The position numbers and the translations under genes were made by a program. The notes beneath the pieces were generated by a model. The model searched no databases, had not been told where the DNA came from, and saw nothing but the letters and a program-made list of their open reading frames with translations. Shown here piece after piece: positions 18,253 to 26,992 of a DNA stretch of 64,000 bases (positions are counted from its first letter, which is position 1; each line of letters opens with the position of its first letter). Source of the DNA: Kaistella solincola (GTDB lineage Bacteria > Bacteroidota > Bacteroidia > Flavobacteriales > Weeksellaceae); NCBI RefSeq assembly GCF_000812875.1, contig NZ_JSYK01000001.1:120347-184346 (forward strand). Direction: 5' to 3'.

Positions 18253-18617
18253 AAAAATTTTGGCTGTTATTTCTGGCTTTTTTTGCTTTTTCCTGCGGAA
18301 AATTAATTGATCCACCGAAAAATTTAGTGGAGAAAGAAACCATGTCGGAACTCATCGCAGATTTCGCAATGAACGAACAGCTCACTAGCGTTATTCAAAA
18401 CCTGAACCTCGACAATGCCACGCGGTACACCTTAAAACAGAAAAAAACCACCGGTAAAGCTTTTACCGAAAGTTATAAATATTACACCGCGACCGGCGAA
18501 ATTGAAGGCATTTTAAATGACGCCCAAAAAATTGTTTTAGAAAAAGACCCCGCCGCAAAAGTTTACATTGAAAAAAGATTAAAAGAAAACCGTAACGTAC
18601 CCGTATTTGCACGATAG
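18249..18617 (+). CDS. DUF4296 lipoprotein
   Basis: A 122-residue lipoprotein: a short signal peptide ends in FSC with the lipid-bearing Cys at 16. The mature part, with LIADFAMNEQL and the tyrosine-rich SYKYYTATGEIEGIL segment, fits DUF4296, a Bacteroidota family of unknown function. The frame is open upstream, but the ATG at 18249 overlaps the previous stop (ATGA) and gives a proper signal peptide. It is coupled to the glycosyltransferase and lies one base before tgt. Confidence 0.8.
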   Translation: MKKFWLLFLAFFAFSCGKLIDPPKNLVEKETMSELIADFAMNEQLTSVIQNLNLDNATRYTLKQKKTTGKAFTESYKYYTATGEIEGILNDAQKIVLEKDPAAKVYIEKRLKENRNVPVFAR

Positions 18618-18618
18618 A

Positions 18619-19755
18619 ATGAAGTCCCAATTTTTTACCATAAATAATACCACACCCGGAAAAGCCCGCGCCGGAACCTTATCTACAGACCACGGCGATA
18701 TCCAAACGCCAATTTTTATGCCCGTAGGAACTATAGCTTCGGTGAAAACCGTTCATCAGAGAGAATTAAAAGATGACATTAAAGCCCAGATTATTTTAGG
18801 AAACACCTATCACCTGAATTTGCGTCCGAAAATGGATGTTATGCAGGCTGCAGGCGGACTACATAAATTCATGAACTGGGATTTACCAATTCTTACAGAT
18901 TCTGGTGGTTATCAGGTTTTCTCTTTGTCAAAATCAAGAAAACTGAACGAAGAAGGCGTAAAATTTAAATCGCATATCGACGGCAGCACTCATTTTATTT
19001 CACCAGAGAAATCAATGGAAATCCAGCGCCAGATCGGTGCCGATATTTTTATGGCTTTTGATGAATGTACGCCGTATCCGTGCGATTATAATTTAGCGAA
19101 ATCTTCGATGGAAATGACGCATCGCTGGCTGAAAAGATGCATCAGCTGGACTGAAGAAAATCCGGAAATTTACGGCCATAAGCAGCGTTTATTTCCAATC
19201 GTTCAGGGTTCTACTTATTCTGATTTAAGGAAAGCTTCCGCGGAATTTATTTCAGAACAAAATGCCGAAGGAAACGCAATTGGCGGACTTTCTGTTGGTG
19301 AGCCGGAAGATGAAATGTACCGCATTACCAACGAAGTAACCGACGTTTTACCAAAAGAAAAACCACGATATTTAATGGGCGTTGGTACGCCGTGGAATAT
19401 TTTGGAAAGCATCGGACTGGGAATTGATATGATGGACTGTGTAATGCCTACCAGAAATGCGCGCAACGCCATGCTTTTCACCTGGGGCGGCATCATGAAT
19501 ATGAAAAATGAAAAGTGGAAAGATGATTTTTCTGCTTTGGACGAACTTGGGACGAGCTATGTAGATTCCGAATATTCCAAAGCGTATGTGCGTCACCTTT
19601 TTGCTTCGAAAGAATATTTAGGAAAGCAAATTGCTTCGGTACATAATTTAGCTTTCTATCTGGATTTGGTTCGTGTGGCACGTGAGCACATTGTCGCCGG
19701 CGATTTCTATGAATGGAAAGATTCAATTATCCCGCAATTAAAAAACCGACTGTAA
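18619..19755 (+). CDS. tgt: Queuine/preQ1 tRNA-guanine transglycosylase
   Basis: A 378-residue Tgt, which swaps guanine-34 for preQ1 in GUN-anticodon tRNAs. Visible motifs are LTDSGGYQVFSLSKSRK with the general-base Asp, GGLSVGEP, and GIDMMDCVMPTRNARN holding the nucleophile Asp. The C-terminal zinc site is abnormal: where most Tgt proteins have CxCxxC this one reads ELGTSYVDS (309-317), with no cysteine, so the structural zinc is presumably absent. The ATG at 18619 follows one base after the DUF4296 stop; four codons upstream belong to another frame of that gene. Confidence 0.93.
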   Translation: MKSQFFTINNTTPGKARAGTLSTDHGDIQTPIFMPVGTIASVKTVHQRELKDDIKAQIILGNTYHLNLRPKMDVMQAAGGLHKFMNWDLPILTDSGGYQVFSLSKSRKLNEEGVKFKSHIDGSTHFISPEKSMEIQRQIGADIFMAFDECTPYPCDYNLAKSSMEMTHRWLKRCISWTEENPEIYGHKQRLFPIVQGSTYSDLRKASAEFISEQNAEGNAIGGLSVGEPEDEMYRITNEVTDVLPKEKPRYLMGVGTPWNILESIGLGIDMMDCVMPTRNARNAMLFTWGGIMNMKNEKWKDDFSALDELGTSYVDSEYSKAYVRHLFASKEYLGKQIASVHNLAFYLDLVRVAREHIVAGDFYEWKDSIIPQLKNRL

Positions 19756-19774
19756 AAAATTCCGCCCTCAAAGC

Positions 19775-20869
19775 ATGAAAATTATCGATTTGTATATCAT
19801 CAAAAAATACCTCGGCACCTTCGGGTTTATGCTGGGACTTTTGAGTATCATCGTTTTGGTAATTGATGTGCAGGCAAAAGCACCGAGAATTGAATCGAAC
19901 GGCTTCACCGTAAGCGAATTTTTAATTAATTTCTACCCGTTCTGGATCGTGAATTTGGTTATTACATTTATGTCGATTCTGGTCTTTATTTCGGTCATAT
20001 TTTTCACCTCGAAAATAGCAAATAATACCGAAATTGTTGCGATAATCAGTTCCGGCGCGAGTTTTCACCGTTTTGCGCGGCCGTATTTAATCACGTCAGG
20101 AGCTATTGCAGCCGCAGCTTTGCTCATCAATCATTTTGTTTTGCCGCTGGCAAATACCAAAAAAAACGAGTTGGAACCTTACACGTACACCGCAAAAAGC
20201 CGTGACCAGTTTACCGGCAATGCGGAAGTTTCCACGCAACTTTCAAAAACCGAATACATTTTCATTAAAAGTTATAACAAAAAAGACAAGCGCGGCTCTG
20301 GATTTCTGTATCAGAAATTCGATAAAAAAAGGAATTTAATTTACCAGCTGAACGCTGCAGATTTCTATTGGGAACCGGAAAAAAAGCGCTTTACAATGAC
20401 CAATTTTTTAGAAAAAACATTTCTGAAAAATGATAAAGAAAAGCTGAATAACGGCAACAGCATGACCAAAGATTTCGGGTTGCCGCCGGAAGAACTTTTC
20501 CCCGATGTGTTGCTCGGTCAAAATAAAACCACGCCAGAACTCGTCACTTTCGTGAACCGCGAAAAAGAAAAAGGAAACGCCAACCTGAATACGTACTTAA
20601 ATGAACTTCACCAGCGCACTTCGATGCCCTTTTCGGTCATCATTCTCACGTTTTTAGCGCTGTCGCTTTCGTCGCAAAAAAAACGCGGAGGTTTGGGTAT
20701 CAATTTAGCAATTGGTATTGCGCTCGCCTTCGTCTTTGTTTTTTCCTTCGAGGTTTTGAAAGTAGTTTCGCAAAACAAAGGACTTACGCCGCTTGTTGCA
20801 ATGTGGATTCCAAATTTGGTGTTCGGACCGATCGCATTATTTCTTTATTTCCGGCGCGCGAATCAGTAA
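19775..20869 (+). CDS. LptF/LptG-family LPS export permease
   Basis: A 364-residue permease of the YjgP/YjgQ family, with two transmembrane helices near the N-terminus, one pair around 45-125, a periplasmic beta-jellyroll region of about 130 residues, and three C-terminal helices. With LptB it drives lipopolysaccharide from the inner membrane to the periplasmic bridge. Whether it is the LptF or LptG partner cannot be decided here; the start (MKIIDLYIIKKYLGTF) is more like LptG. It lies 19 bases after tgt and its stop overlaps the convergent biotin ligase by 7 bases. Confidence 0.87.
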   Translation: MKIIDLYIIKKYLGTFGFMLGLLSIIVLVIDVQAKAPRIESNGFTVSEFLINFYPFWIVNLVITFMSILVFISVIFFTSKIANNTEIVAIISSGASFHRFARPYLITSGAIAAAALLINHFVLPLANTKKNELEPYTYTAKSRDQFTGNAEVSTQLSKTEYIFIKSYNKKDKRGSGFLYQKFDKKRNLIYQLNAADFYWEPEKKRFTMTNFLEKTFLKNDKEKLNNGNSMTKDFGLPPEELFPDVLLGQNKTTPELVTFVNREKEKGNANLNTYLNELHQRTSMPFSVIILTFLALSLSSQKKRGGLGINLAIGIALAFVFVFSFEVLKVVSQNKGLTPLVAMWIPNLVFGPIALFLYFRRANQ

Positions 20870-21579
20870 AGAAGTTCAATTTCTTTATGGAAAAACTTTT
20901 TTAATCCGTCATTTTCTAGATCAACTATCAAAAAACCGGCTTCATCAACTTCTTTGATAATGCCATTTTGTCTTATTTGGTTAATTTCAAAAACCGACAC
21001 CAAATCTTTCCGGAATAAATTTATATTGAGCTGTTTTAATGTTTTTTTTGAATTTACATTTTTCGAAATATTTTCAACCAGGTATTGGTGAAGCTGTTCG
21101 GTCAAAATTTCCAAATCGTGCAAAACACCCGTTTGTGTAAGCAAAGAACCTGCTTTTGACAGATTTCCGAAATCTTTCTGCAGCACATTCAGGCCAATTC
21201 CAAACACAAAAAAAGGCTCATTTAGCAGCATTTTTTTTTCTACGAGCAAACCGGCAATTTTTTTATTTTTGATGATGATGTCGTTTGGCCATTTAATCTG
21301 AACTTTTTCCGTGGTCAAATTGGCGAGAAAATCGGCCACCAGAACAGCGGTATGGAAATTGAACAAATGGTCGGGAAGGTTTATAGACGAAGTTGGTACA
21401 GCCAGAGAATAAGCAATATTTAGGTTTTTGCCAGATTCCCAGGAATTTCCATATTGACCTTTTCCTTTAGTTTGATTAAAAGTGCAGACGGCAACCGAAA
21501 CCGGGTTTTCTGCAGGTATAAATTCCCCGATTTTTTCTTGTGTTGAAGAACATTCCCGCAGGTAAAACAAGTCGGTCAT
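20863..21579 (-). CDS. birA: Biotin--[acetyl-CoA-carboxylase] ligase, catalytic type
   Basis: A 238-residue biotin protein ligase. It has the biotinyl-AMP loop in the form KGKGQYGNSW, the KWPND motif and the NKKIAGLLVEKK lysine-bearing segment. The DNA-binding helix-turn-helix of the E. coli BirA repressor is missing, so it should only attach biotin, for example to the acetyl-CoA carboxylase carrier protein, and not regulate biotin genes. It is divergent from rsfS and convergent with the permease gene. Confidence 0.9.
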   Translation of the reverse strand: MTDLFYLRECSSTQEKIGEFIPAENPVSVAVCTFNQTKGKGQYGNSWESGKNLNIAYSLAVPTSSINLPDHLFNFHTAVLVADFLANLTTEKVQIKWPNDIIIKNKKIAGLLVEKKMLLNEPFFVFGIGLNVLQKDFGNLSKAGSLLTQTGVLHDLEILTEQLHQYLVENISKNVNSKKTLKQLNINLFRKDLVSVFEINQIRQNGIIKEVDEAGFLIVDLENDGLKKFFHKEIELLY

Positions 21580-21638
21580 TTATGAAAACTTTAAGAGTTG
21601 GAAAGGCCAAATTTCAGACTAATTAAATAAAAAAACAA

Positions 21639-21646
21639 TAAATTTG
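21639..21646 (+). promoter_or_regulatory. -7 box of the rsfS-ftsH unit
   Basis: TAAATTTG, 20 bases before the rsfS ATG; no clear -33 TTG. Confidence 0.5.
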
Positions 21647-21666
21647 CAGATTATACAAAATTTTTA

Positions 21667-22029
21667 ATGAATAAGATACCAGAAAAACAACTTCTAATTG
21701 ACAAAATCGTAGAAGCTATACAAGATACAAAAGGTGAAGACATCATGATTTTCGACCTTTCTAAAATAGAAAATTCCGTTGCACAAACTTTTATTATCTG
21801 CACCGGTAACTCTAATACCCAGGTTTCTGCGCTCGCCGGAAACATCGAAAAAAAAGTAAGAAACGACCTGCACGACAGACCTTGGCATGTAGAAGGAACA
21901 GAAAATAACCTTTGGGTTTTATTGGATTATGTTTCTGTGGTGGTGCATGTTTTCCAGCGCGAAACCCGCGAATACTATGATATTGAAGAGCTTTGGGGCG
22001 ACGCAGCAATAACTAAAATAGAAAATTAA
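21667..22029 (+). CDS. rsfS: Ribosome silencing factor RsfS
   Basis: A 120-residue RsfS/Iojap protein, which binds ribosomal protein L14 and stops 30S and 50S subunits from joining when nutrients run low. Typical features are DIMIFDLSKIENSVAQTFIICTGNS, the RPWHVEGTENNLWVLLDYV segment and HVFQRETREYYDIEELWGDA. It begins the cluster rsfS-ftsH, 36 bases upstream of ftsH. Confidence 0.95.
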   Translation: MNKIPEKQLLIDKIVEAIQDTKGEDIMIFDLSKIENSVAQTFIICTGNSNTQVSALAGNIEKKVRNDLHDRPWHVEGTENNLWVLLDYVSVVVHVFQRETREYYDIEELWGDAAITKIEN

Positions 22030-22065
22030 TTACAGCATCTGCCGGGGAAAATCCCGCGCAGAATT

Positions 22066-24069
22066 TTGAAAAAAGATATGAATAATAATAAAGGTTTTAA
22101 CTGGTTCTTCCCCATCGTTATAGTTGCGTTATTTCTCTTTTTCTTTTCTAATATGAATGGTGATGACACCAATACCATAGATGAAGAAGGATTTTACCAG
22201 CTGATGGAGCAAGGCAAAGTAGATAATGTGCTTATTTATAAAGACACCGAAAAAGCGGATGTTTTTCTAACTCAGGCCGCAAAAACGGAAGCGGCGACCA
22301 AGCAGGTTCAACAGGAAAGAAGCCCTTTTTCTGCTTTTGATTTTTCACCAAAACCGGATTACACTTTAAGTTTTGGTGATCTGCAGCTTTTCCTGCAAAA
22401 ATTTGACACAATTAAGGCGGAAAATCCCGCAGTAGCAACTAAAAAAGATTATGGCATTGGTAAAAATCCAATGACCGAATTATTGTTTACCGCAATTTTC
22501 TGGATTGCTATTATGGCGCTGTTTTATTTCGTCATCTTCCGCAAGATGATGGGCGGCGGCGGTGGTGGCGGTGGCGGCCAGATTTTTTCAATAGGAAAGT
22601 CAAAAGCTAAACTCTTTGATGAAAAAGACAAAGTTAACGTCTCTTTCAAAGATGTTGCAGGTTTGGAAGGCGCAAAAGAAGAAGTGCAGGAAGTTGTAGA
22701 TTTCCTTAAAAATTCAGATAAATACACCAAATTAGGCGGAAAAATTCCGAAAGGTGTTTTGCTTGTCGGTCCTCCGGGAACGGGTAAAACTTTGTTGGCA
22801 AAAGCCGTTGCAGGCGAGGCTAAAGTTCCATTCTTCTCACTTTCAGGTTCCGATTTCGTTGAAATGTTTGTTGGAGTAGGTGCATCGCGTGTACGTGATT
22901 TATTTGCACAGGCAAAAGCAAAATCTCCTGCCATTATTTTCATTGATGAAATTGATGCAATCGGTAGAGCAAGAGGTAAAGGAAATATGACCGGCGGAAA
23001 CGACGAACGAGAAAATACACTCAACCAGTTGCTTACGGAAATGGACGGCTTCGGTACCGATACGAATGTAATCATAATGGCCGCAACCAATCGCGCTGAC
23101 ATTTTGGATAAAGCTTTGATGCGTGCGGGACGTTTCGACCGTTCAATTTATGTTGATTTGCCCGAACTTCATGAAAGACGCGAAATCTTCGATGTGCATT
23201 TGGCGAAAATTAAACTGGATGATAATATCGACCGTGATTTCCTTGCGAAACAGACTCCTGGCTTCAGCGGAGCTGATATTGCCAATCTTTGTAATGAAGC
23301 CGCTTTAATTGCGGCCAGAAATTCTCACGAATCGGTAATGACACAGGATTTCTTAGACGCTGTTGACCGAATCATCGGTGGTCTGGAAAAGAAAAATAAG
23401 GCCATTAAGCCGTCAGAAAAAAGACGCGTTGCCTACCACGAAGCTGGTCACGCTACCATTTCCTGGTTGGTAGAGCATGCTGCACCGCTTTTAAAGGTAA
23501 CAATTGTGCCACGTGGCCGATCATTAGGCGCAGCCTGGTATCTACCGGAAGAAAGACAGTTGACGACCACTGAACAGATGTCTGATGAACTTTGTGCAAC
23601 TTTAGGTGGCCGTGCTGCGGAACAAACCATTTTTGGAAATATTTCCACCGGCGCACTTTCCGATCTGGAAAGAGTTACCAAACAAGCGCAGGCCATGGTT
23701 ACAATTTACGGTTTAAACGACAAATTGGGTAATATTTCATACTATGACAGCTCCGGTCAGTCGGAATACAGTTTCGGAAAACCTTATTCTGATCAAACCG
23801 CTAAAATGATCGACGAAGAAATTTCGAAAATCATTGAAACGCAATATCAACGAGCATTGCAAATCCTGAGCGACAACAAAGACAAACTGGATGCTCTCGC
23901 AGCAAAACTCCTTGAAAAAGAGGTTATTTTCCGCGAAGATTTAGAAGAAGTTTTCGGTCAGAGAGCCTGGGATCCGGAACTGACCGAAAATCCGGTGTCC
24001 AATGCGCATAAAGAAGGAGAACCGGAAGGCGAAGAAATAATCGCACCGGATTCCGGAACACAAATTTAA
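22066..24069 (+). CDS. ftsH: ATP-dependent zinc metalloprotease FtsH
   Basis: A 667-residue membrane protease. An N-terminal helix (around 13-28), a periplasmic domain with a Bacteroidota-type insertion, and a second helix (about 140-160) are followed by nine glycines in a row (163-171), a linker to the AAA+ domain. Walker A is GPPGTGKT at 235-242, Walker [12 protein letters not shown], and the zinc motif HEAGH at 458-462. It degrades membrane and short-lived cytosolic proteins. The start at 22066 could equally be the ATG at 22078. It ends with an acidic tail and a strong terminator. Confidence 0.96.
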   Translation: MKKDMNNNKGFNWFFPIVIVALFLFFFSNMNGDDTNTIDEEGFYQLMEQGKVDNVLIYKDTEKADVFLTQAAKTEAATKQVQQERSPFSAFDFSPKPDYTLSFGDLQLFLQKFDTIKAENPAVATKKDYGIGKNPMTELLFTAIFWIAIMALFYFVIFRKMMGGGGGGGGGQIFSIGKSKAKLFDEKDKVNVSFKDVAGLEGAKEEVQEVVDFLKNSDKYTKLGGKIPKGVLLVGPPGTGKTLLAKAVAGEAKVPFFSLSGSDFVEMFVGVGASRVRDLFAQAKAKSPAIIFIDEIDAIGRARGKGNMTGGNDERENTLNQLLTEMDGFGTDTNVIIMAATNRADILDKALMRAGRFDRSIYVDLPELHERREIFDVHLAKIKLDDNIDRDFLAKQTPGFSGADIANLCNEAALIAARNSHESVMTQDFLDAVDRIIGGLEKKNKAIKPSEKRRVAYHEAGHATISWLVEHAAPLLKVTIVPRGRSLGAAWYLPEERQLTTTEQMSDELCATLGGRAAEQTIFGNISTGALSDLERVTKQAQAMVTIYGLNDKLGNISYYDSSGQSEYSFGKPYSDQTAKMIDEEISKIIETQYQRALQILSDNKDKLDALAAKLLEKEVIFREDLEEVFGQRAWDPELTENPVSNAHKEGEPEGEEIIAPDSGTQI

Positions 24070-24077
24070 ACCTAAAA

Positions 24078-24118
24078 AATCCTGATTATTAACCGAAAGA
24101 AATAATCAGGATTCTTTT
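24078..24118 (+). terminator. Terminator after ftsH
   Basis: A perfect 13-bp stem (24078-24090 with 24101-24113, AATCCTGATTATT arm), then Ts. Confidence 0.85.
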
Positions 24119-24124
24119 ATAAAA

Positions 24125-24156
24125 TTGATTGTTTCTTGAAATATTTTTTATTTTTG
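24125..24156 (+). promoter_or_regulatory. Promoter of the LUD-cdsA-psd unit
   Basis: TTG at 24125-24127, 21-base spacer, TATTTTTG at 24149-24156, 25 bases before the TTG start codon of the LUD gene and right after the ftsH terminator. Confidence 0.65.
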
Positions 24157-24181
24157 TATAACAATCTTATAAATTTCGAAA

Positions 24182-24763
24182 TTGAGTCTATTTAAAAAAT
24201 TGGTCGGGAAAATATTGAATCAACCTGAAGAAGAAAATGAACAGGATTTGGTTAAACTTGGAGATCAGCTGAAAAATGCTGACCTCGATTATAAGTTTGC
24301 GCAATTATTTACCCATTCCGGCGGATTTTTTAATTACTGTGCAGATGAAGCGGAAGCGCTCAATACCTTAAATCATATTCTGAAGATCGAGCAGGTAAAA
24401 TCGGTTTTTTGCTGGGATCAGGATTTAAAAAATTTCCTCGATGTCATCAGCATTCCTTACACTACCAATCTCGAACTTTTCAACGACTGCGCTTTTATCA
24501 CCTGTGAATATCTGATTGCTTACGACGGCAGAATTATGCTGTCACACAAAAACATTCTGCATTATCACTCTTCGCGCCTGCCGGAAAAAATTGTTATTAT
24601 GGCTAATGTTTCGCAAATCGTGACAAATCTGAACGACGCGATGAGCAAAATCAAACGCAACGGAAATATCCGGAATCTCACTTCCATCAGCGGCAGCAAT
24701 TCAAAATTAGATACTCCGAATAAGGATAATACAAAACTTTTCTTACTTTTGCTGGAAGATTAA
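24182..24763 (+). CDS. LUD-domain protein
   Basis: A 193-residue protein of the LutC-like LUD family. It has the family's YCADEAEALNTL and the late HHSSRLPEKIVIMANVSQIV segments. The iron-sulfur partners of the lactate-utilisation operon are not next to it; instead it lies between ftsH and cdsA, as is common in Flavobacteriia, so a role in lactate oxidation is unlikely and the function is open. The start codon is TTG at 24182: the frame has no ATG near the family start (MSLFKKLVGKI), and the region upstream is promoter. Confidence 0.75.
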   Translation: MSLFKKLVGKILNQPEEENEQDLVKLGDQLKNADLDYKFAQLFTHSGGFFNYCADEAEALNTLNHILKIEQVKSVFCWDQDLKNFLDVISIPYTTNLELFNDCAFITCEYLIAYDGRIMLSHKNILHYHSSRLPEKIVIMANVSQIVTNLNDAMSKIKRNGNIRNLTSISGSNSKLDTPNKDNTKLFLLLLED

Positions 24764-24809
24764 AAATCTTTATACGCCGCAAAACCAGCTCAACATTAAT
24801 TAAAAAATT

Positions 24810-25685
24810 TTGGATAAAAATCTACTTCTACGCCTTTTTGGTGGTGCTTTATATGGCTTGCTTGTCATCATGTGTACAACTCCACTTGGCGCAGAATGGA
24901 TTAATTCAGTTTCTCCCGGACTGGTAAAACAGCAGAATCTTTTTTACGGGCTGATGACTTTTTTCCTTTTCGTGGGCGCCGGGGAATGCATACGGATCAT
25001 GAAATTCGATCCGAAAAGTTGGGAAAAATGGGTCGTTTTCCCCCTTATAATTCTCGTTTTCTACTATTTTTCCAAACGGTTTTTTCAGCACGGTTTTTAT
25101 TTCAATTTCAACCTTTCCGAAATATTAGCACTTTCCCTCATCGTTATTGCGGTCATCACTTTATTTAAATTTCCTAAGGAATTATACTTTGATAACGGTA
25201 AATTAATTTTCACCGTTATTTATACCGCGCTGCCATTTAGTTTCGCTTTAGGTTTACCGAAGTTTTCGATGGTTGAAGAAACATTTACGCTCGAAGTTTT
25301 CTTCCTTTTTGTTTTAATTTGGAGCAGCGATTCATTTGCGTTCTTCACCGGAAAATTTTTCGGAAAACACAAAATGGCGCCGAAAATTTCACCGAAAAAA
25401 ACCTGGGAAGGATTTGCCGGCGGCGTTTTTTTCACCCTTATAATCGGGTATATTATTGAAATGAAATTTCCGGATTTACGTGGAAATTTTATCATCGTAG
25501 GATTTTTGGTTTCGGTTTTCGCGCCGTTCGGTGATTTGGTTGAAAGTCAGCTGAAAAGAAATTTTGGCGTGAAAGATTCGGGAAATATAATTCCCGGTCA
25601 CGGCGGAATTTTAGACCGTTTAGACAGTTTTATTATCTGCGCACCAGTCGTATATTTATACTTTATTTTAGAAAAATTATTTTAA
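24810..25685 (+). CDS. cdsA: Phosphatidate cytidylyltransferase
   Basis: A 291-residue membrane enzyme making CDP-diacylglycerol from phosphatidic acid and CTP, the branch point of phospholipid synthesis. It has about eight hydrophobic helices and the C-terminal CdsA signature region, SPKKTWEGFAGG with later FGDLVESQLKRNFGVKDSG and GHGGILDRLDS. The start is a TTG at 24810 (MDKNLLLRLFGGALYG), the second TTG start in a row. It is 3 bases from psd, so both steps of phosphatidylethanolamine synthesis on either side of PssA are coupled. Confidence 0.93.
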   Translation: MDKNLLLRLFGGALYGLLVIMCTTPLGAEWINSVSPGLVKQQNLFYGLMTFFLFVGAGECIRIMKFDPKSWEKWVVFPLIILVFYYFSKRFFQHGFYFNFNLSEILALSLIVIAVITLFKFPKELYFDNGKLIFTVIYTALPFSFALGLPKFSMVEETFTLEVFFLFVLIWSSDSFAFFTGKFFGKHKMAPKISPKKTWEGFAGGVFFTLIIGYIIEMKFPDLRGNFIIVGFLVSVFAPFGDLVESQLKRNFGVKDSGNIIPGHGGILDRLDSFIICAPVVYLYFILEKLF

Positions 25686-25688
25686 GTT

Positions 25689-26342
25689 ATGAAACTTCAT
25701 AAAGAATCCAAAGGTACGCTGATAGTCGCGGGCATTGCCTTCACTGTAATCAGTATATTATCGGTTTATTTTTTGGAAATGTGGGGACTGGCTGTGGTTC
25801 TGCCGCTGCTCATCATTTATGGCTTAATTTTCTGGTTTTTCCGAGTTCCCAATCGCGATATTTTAAATCATAAAGAAAACGTAATCGCACCGGTGGACGG
25901 TAAAGTGGTGATGATTAAACAAGTTGAAGAAACCGAATTCATTCAGGGAAAAGCCATACAGGTTTCTATTTTTATGTCGCCGCTTAATGTTCACATTTGC
26001 CGTTTTCCGGTTTCGGGCGACGTTATTTACAAAAAATATCATCCCGGTAAATATCTGGTCGCGTGGCACGAAAAATCGTCCACGGAAAATGAAAGAACTA
26101 CGATTGCGGTACAAAGTTTAACCAATCATATTGTGGTGTTCCGCCAGATTGCGGGCTATGTGGCGCGCCGCATTGTTTTTAACTGTAATGAAGGTGATAC
26201 TGCGAAAGCCGGGCACGAATTCGGTTTTATAAAATTCGGTTCCAGAATGGATGTTTTTTTACCTTTAGATGCAGAAATTACCTGCAAAATAGGCCAAAAA
26301 ACCAAAGGTGGAATTGATACCATTGCGAAAATGAACGCTTAA
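25689..26342 (+). CDS. psd: Phosphatidylserine decarboxylase, short form
   Basis: A 217-residue proenzyme of the short (type II, Psd-related) class, which makes phosphatidylethanolamine. Two membrane helices lie near the N-terminus, followed by IAPVDGKVV and the MSPLNVHICRFPVSG motif. The self-cleavage site is the Gly-Ser pair in FIKFGSRMD, where Ser becomes the pyruvoyl group. It follows cdsA by 3 bases. Confidence 0.93.
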   Translation: MKLHKESKGTLIVAGIAFTVISILSVYFLEMWGLAVVLPLLIIYGLIFWFFRVPNRDILNHKENVIAPVDGKVVMIKQVEETEFIQGKAIQVSIFMSPLNVHICRFPVSGDVIYKKYHPGKYLVAWHEKSSTENERTTIAVQSLTNHIVVFRQIAGYVARRIVFNCNEGDTAKAGHEFGFIKFGSRMDVFLPLDAEITCKIGQKTKGGIDTIAKMNA

Positions 26343-26432
26343 AATATTTCAAAAATAGCAGCTGAAAAATTCCGGGATTTTTAATTCCGGATTTATTTTT
26401 ATAATTTTAGAAAACTTTAAAAACACTTTCAC

Positions 26433-26990
26433 ATGAAATTTTCCCTGCTATTTCTGCTTTTTTTTGGGTTTTGCCTAAGTTCGTGCGACGATTCTAAAAA
26501 AGAAAATCAGCTGAAAGAGCGCGAAAAAAATCTCCTGCTGCGCGAAACGGAATTTGCTGTAAAAAAGCAGGATTACGAAAGTTTACTGGCACTGCGCGAC
26601 AGCTTAGAAAACGCGGAAAACACTGCGGATACTATAGCGGCTACTTTATTACCGCAAAATATTCTCGGAAAATGGAACGGAAAAATGGTCTGTACAGAAT
26701 CCAGTTGTGCAGAACACGTCATTGGTGACCAACGTAATGATACGTGGATAATCTCTGCGCAGCAGGTAATCATCATTAATAAAAGTGGTAGTGAGCATAT
26801 CTACACTGCGAAATTTACCGGCTCGGAAATAAAGATGAGTTCCCTCAACAACACTACCAGTCCTAACAAATCCGATATCACCTTGCAGGTTCCTGCTGAA
26901 ATTACCGACCGCATTAAAGGAAACCGCGAGCTCACAGGTAAAGACTGCGTTTCGAAATTTTCTGTTGAACTGGAAAAAATCAAAAACTAA
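26433..26990 (+). CDS. Lipoprotein of unknown function with coiled-coil start
   Basis: A 185-residue lipoprotein: the signal peptide ends in LSSC (Cys19). Residues 22-60 are rich in Lys, Glu, Arg and Leu and probably form a coiled coil. The rest contains a beta-rich stretch with ILGKWNGKMVCTESSC, like the start of a lipocalin-like or extracellular copper-resistance-type barrel, but I do not recognise a family. Two cysteines (in CTESSC) plus one near the C-terminus (KDCVSKF) may form a disulfide. It ends 2 bases before the antiporter gene and is probably co-transcribed. Confidence 0.7.
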   Translation: MKFSLLFLLFFGFCLSSCDDSKKENQLKEREKNLLLRETEFAVKKQDYESLLALRDSLENAENTADTIAATLLPQNILGKWNGKMVCTESSCAEHVIGDQRNDTWIISAQQVIIINKSGSEHIYTAKFTGSEIKMSSLNNTTSPNKSDITLQVPAEITDRIKGNRELTGKDCVSKFSVELEKIKN

Positions 26991-26992
26991 AG

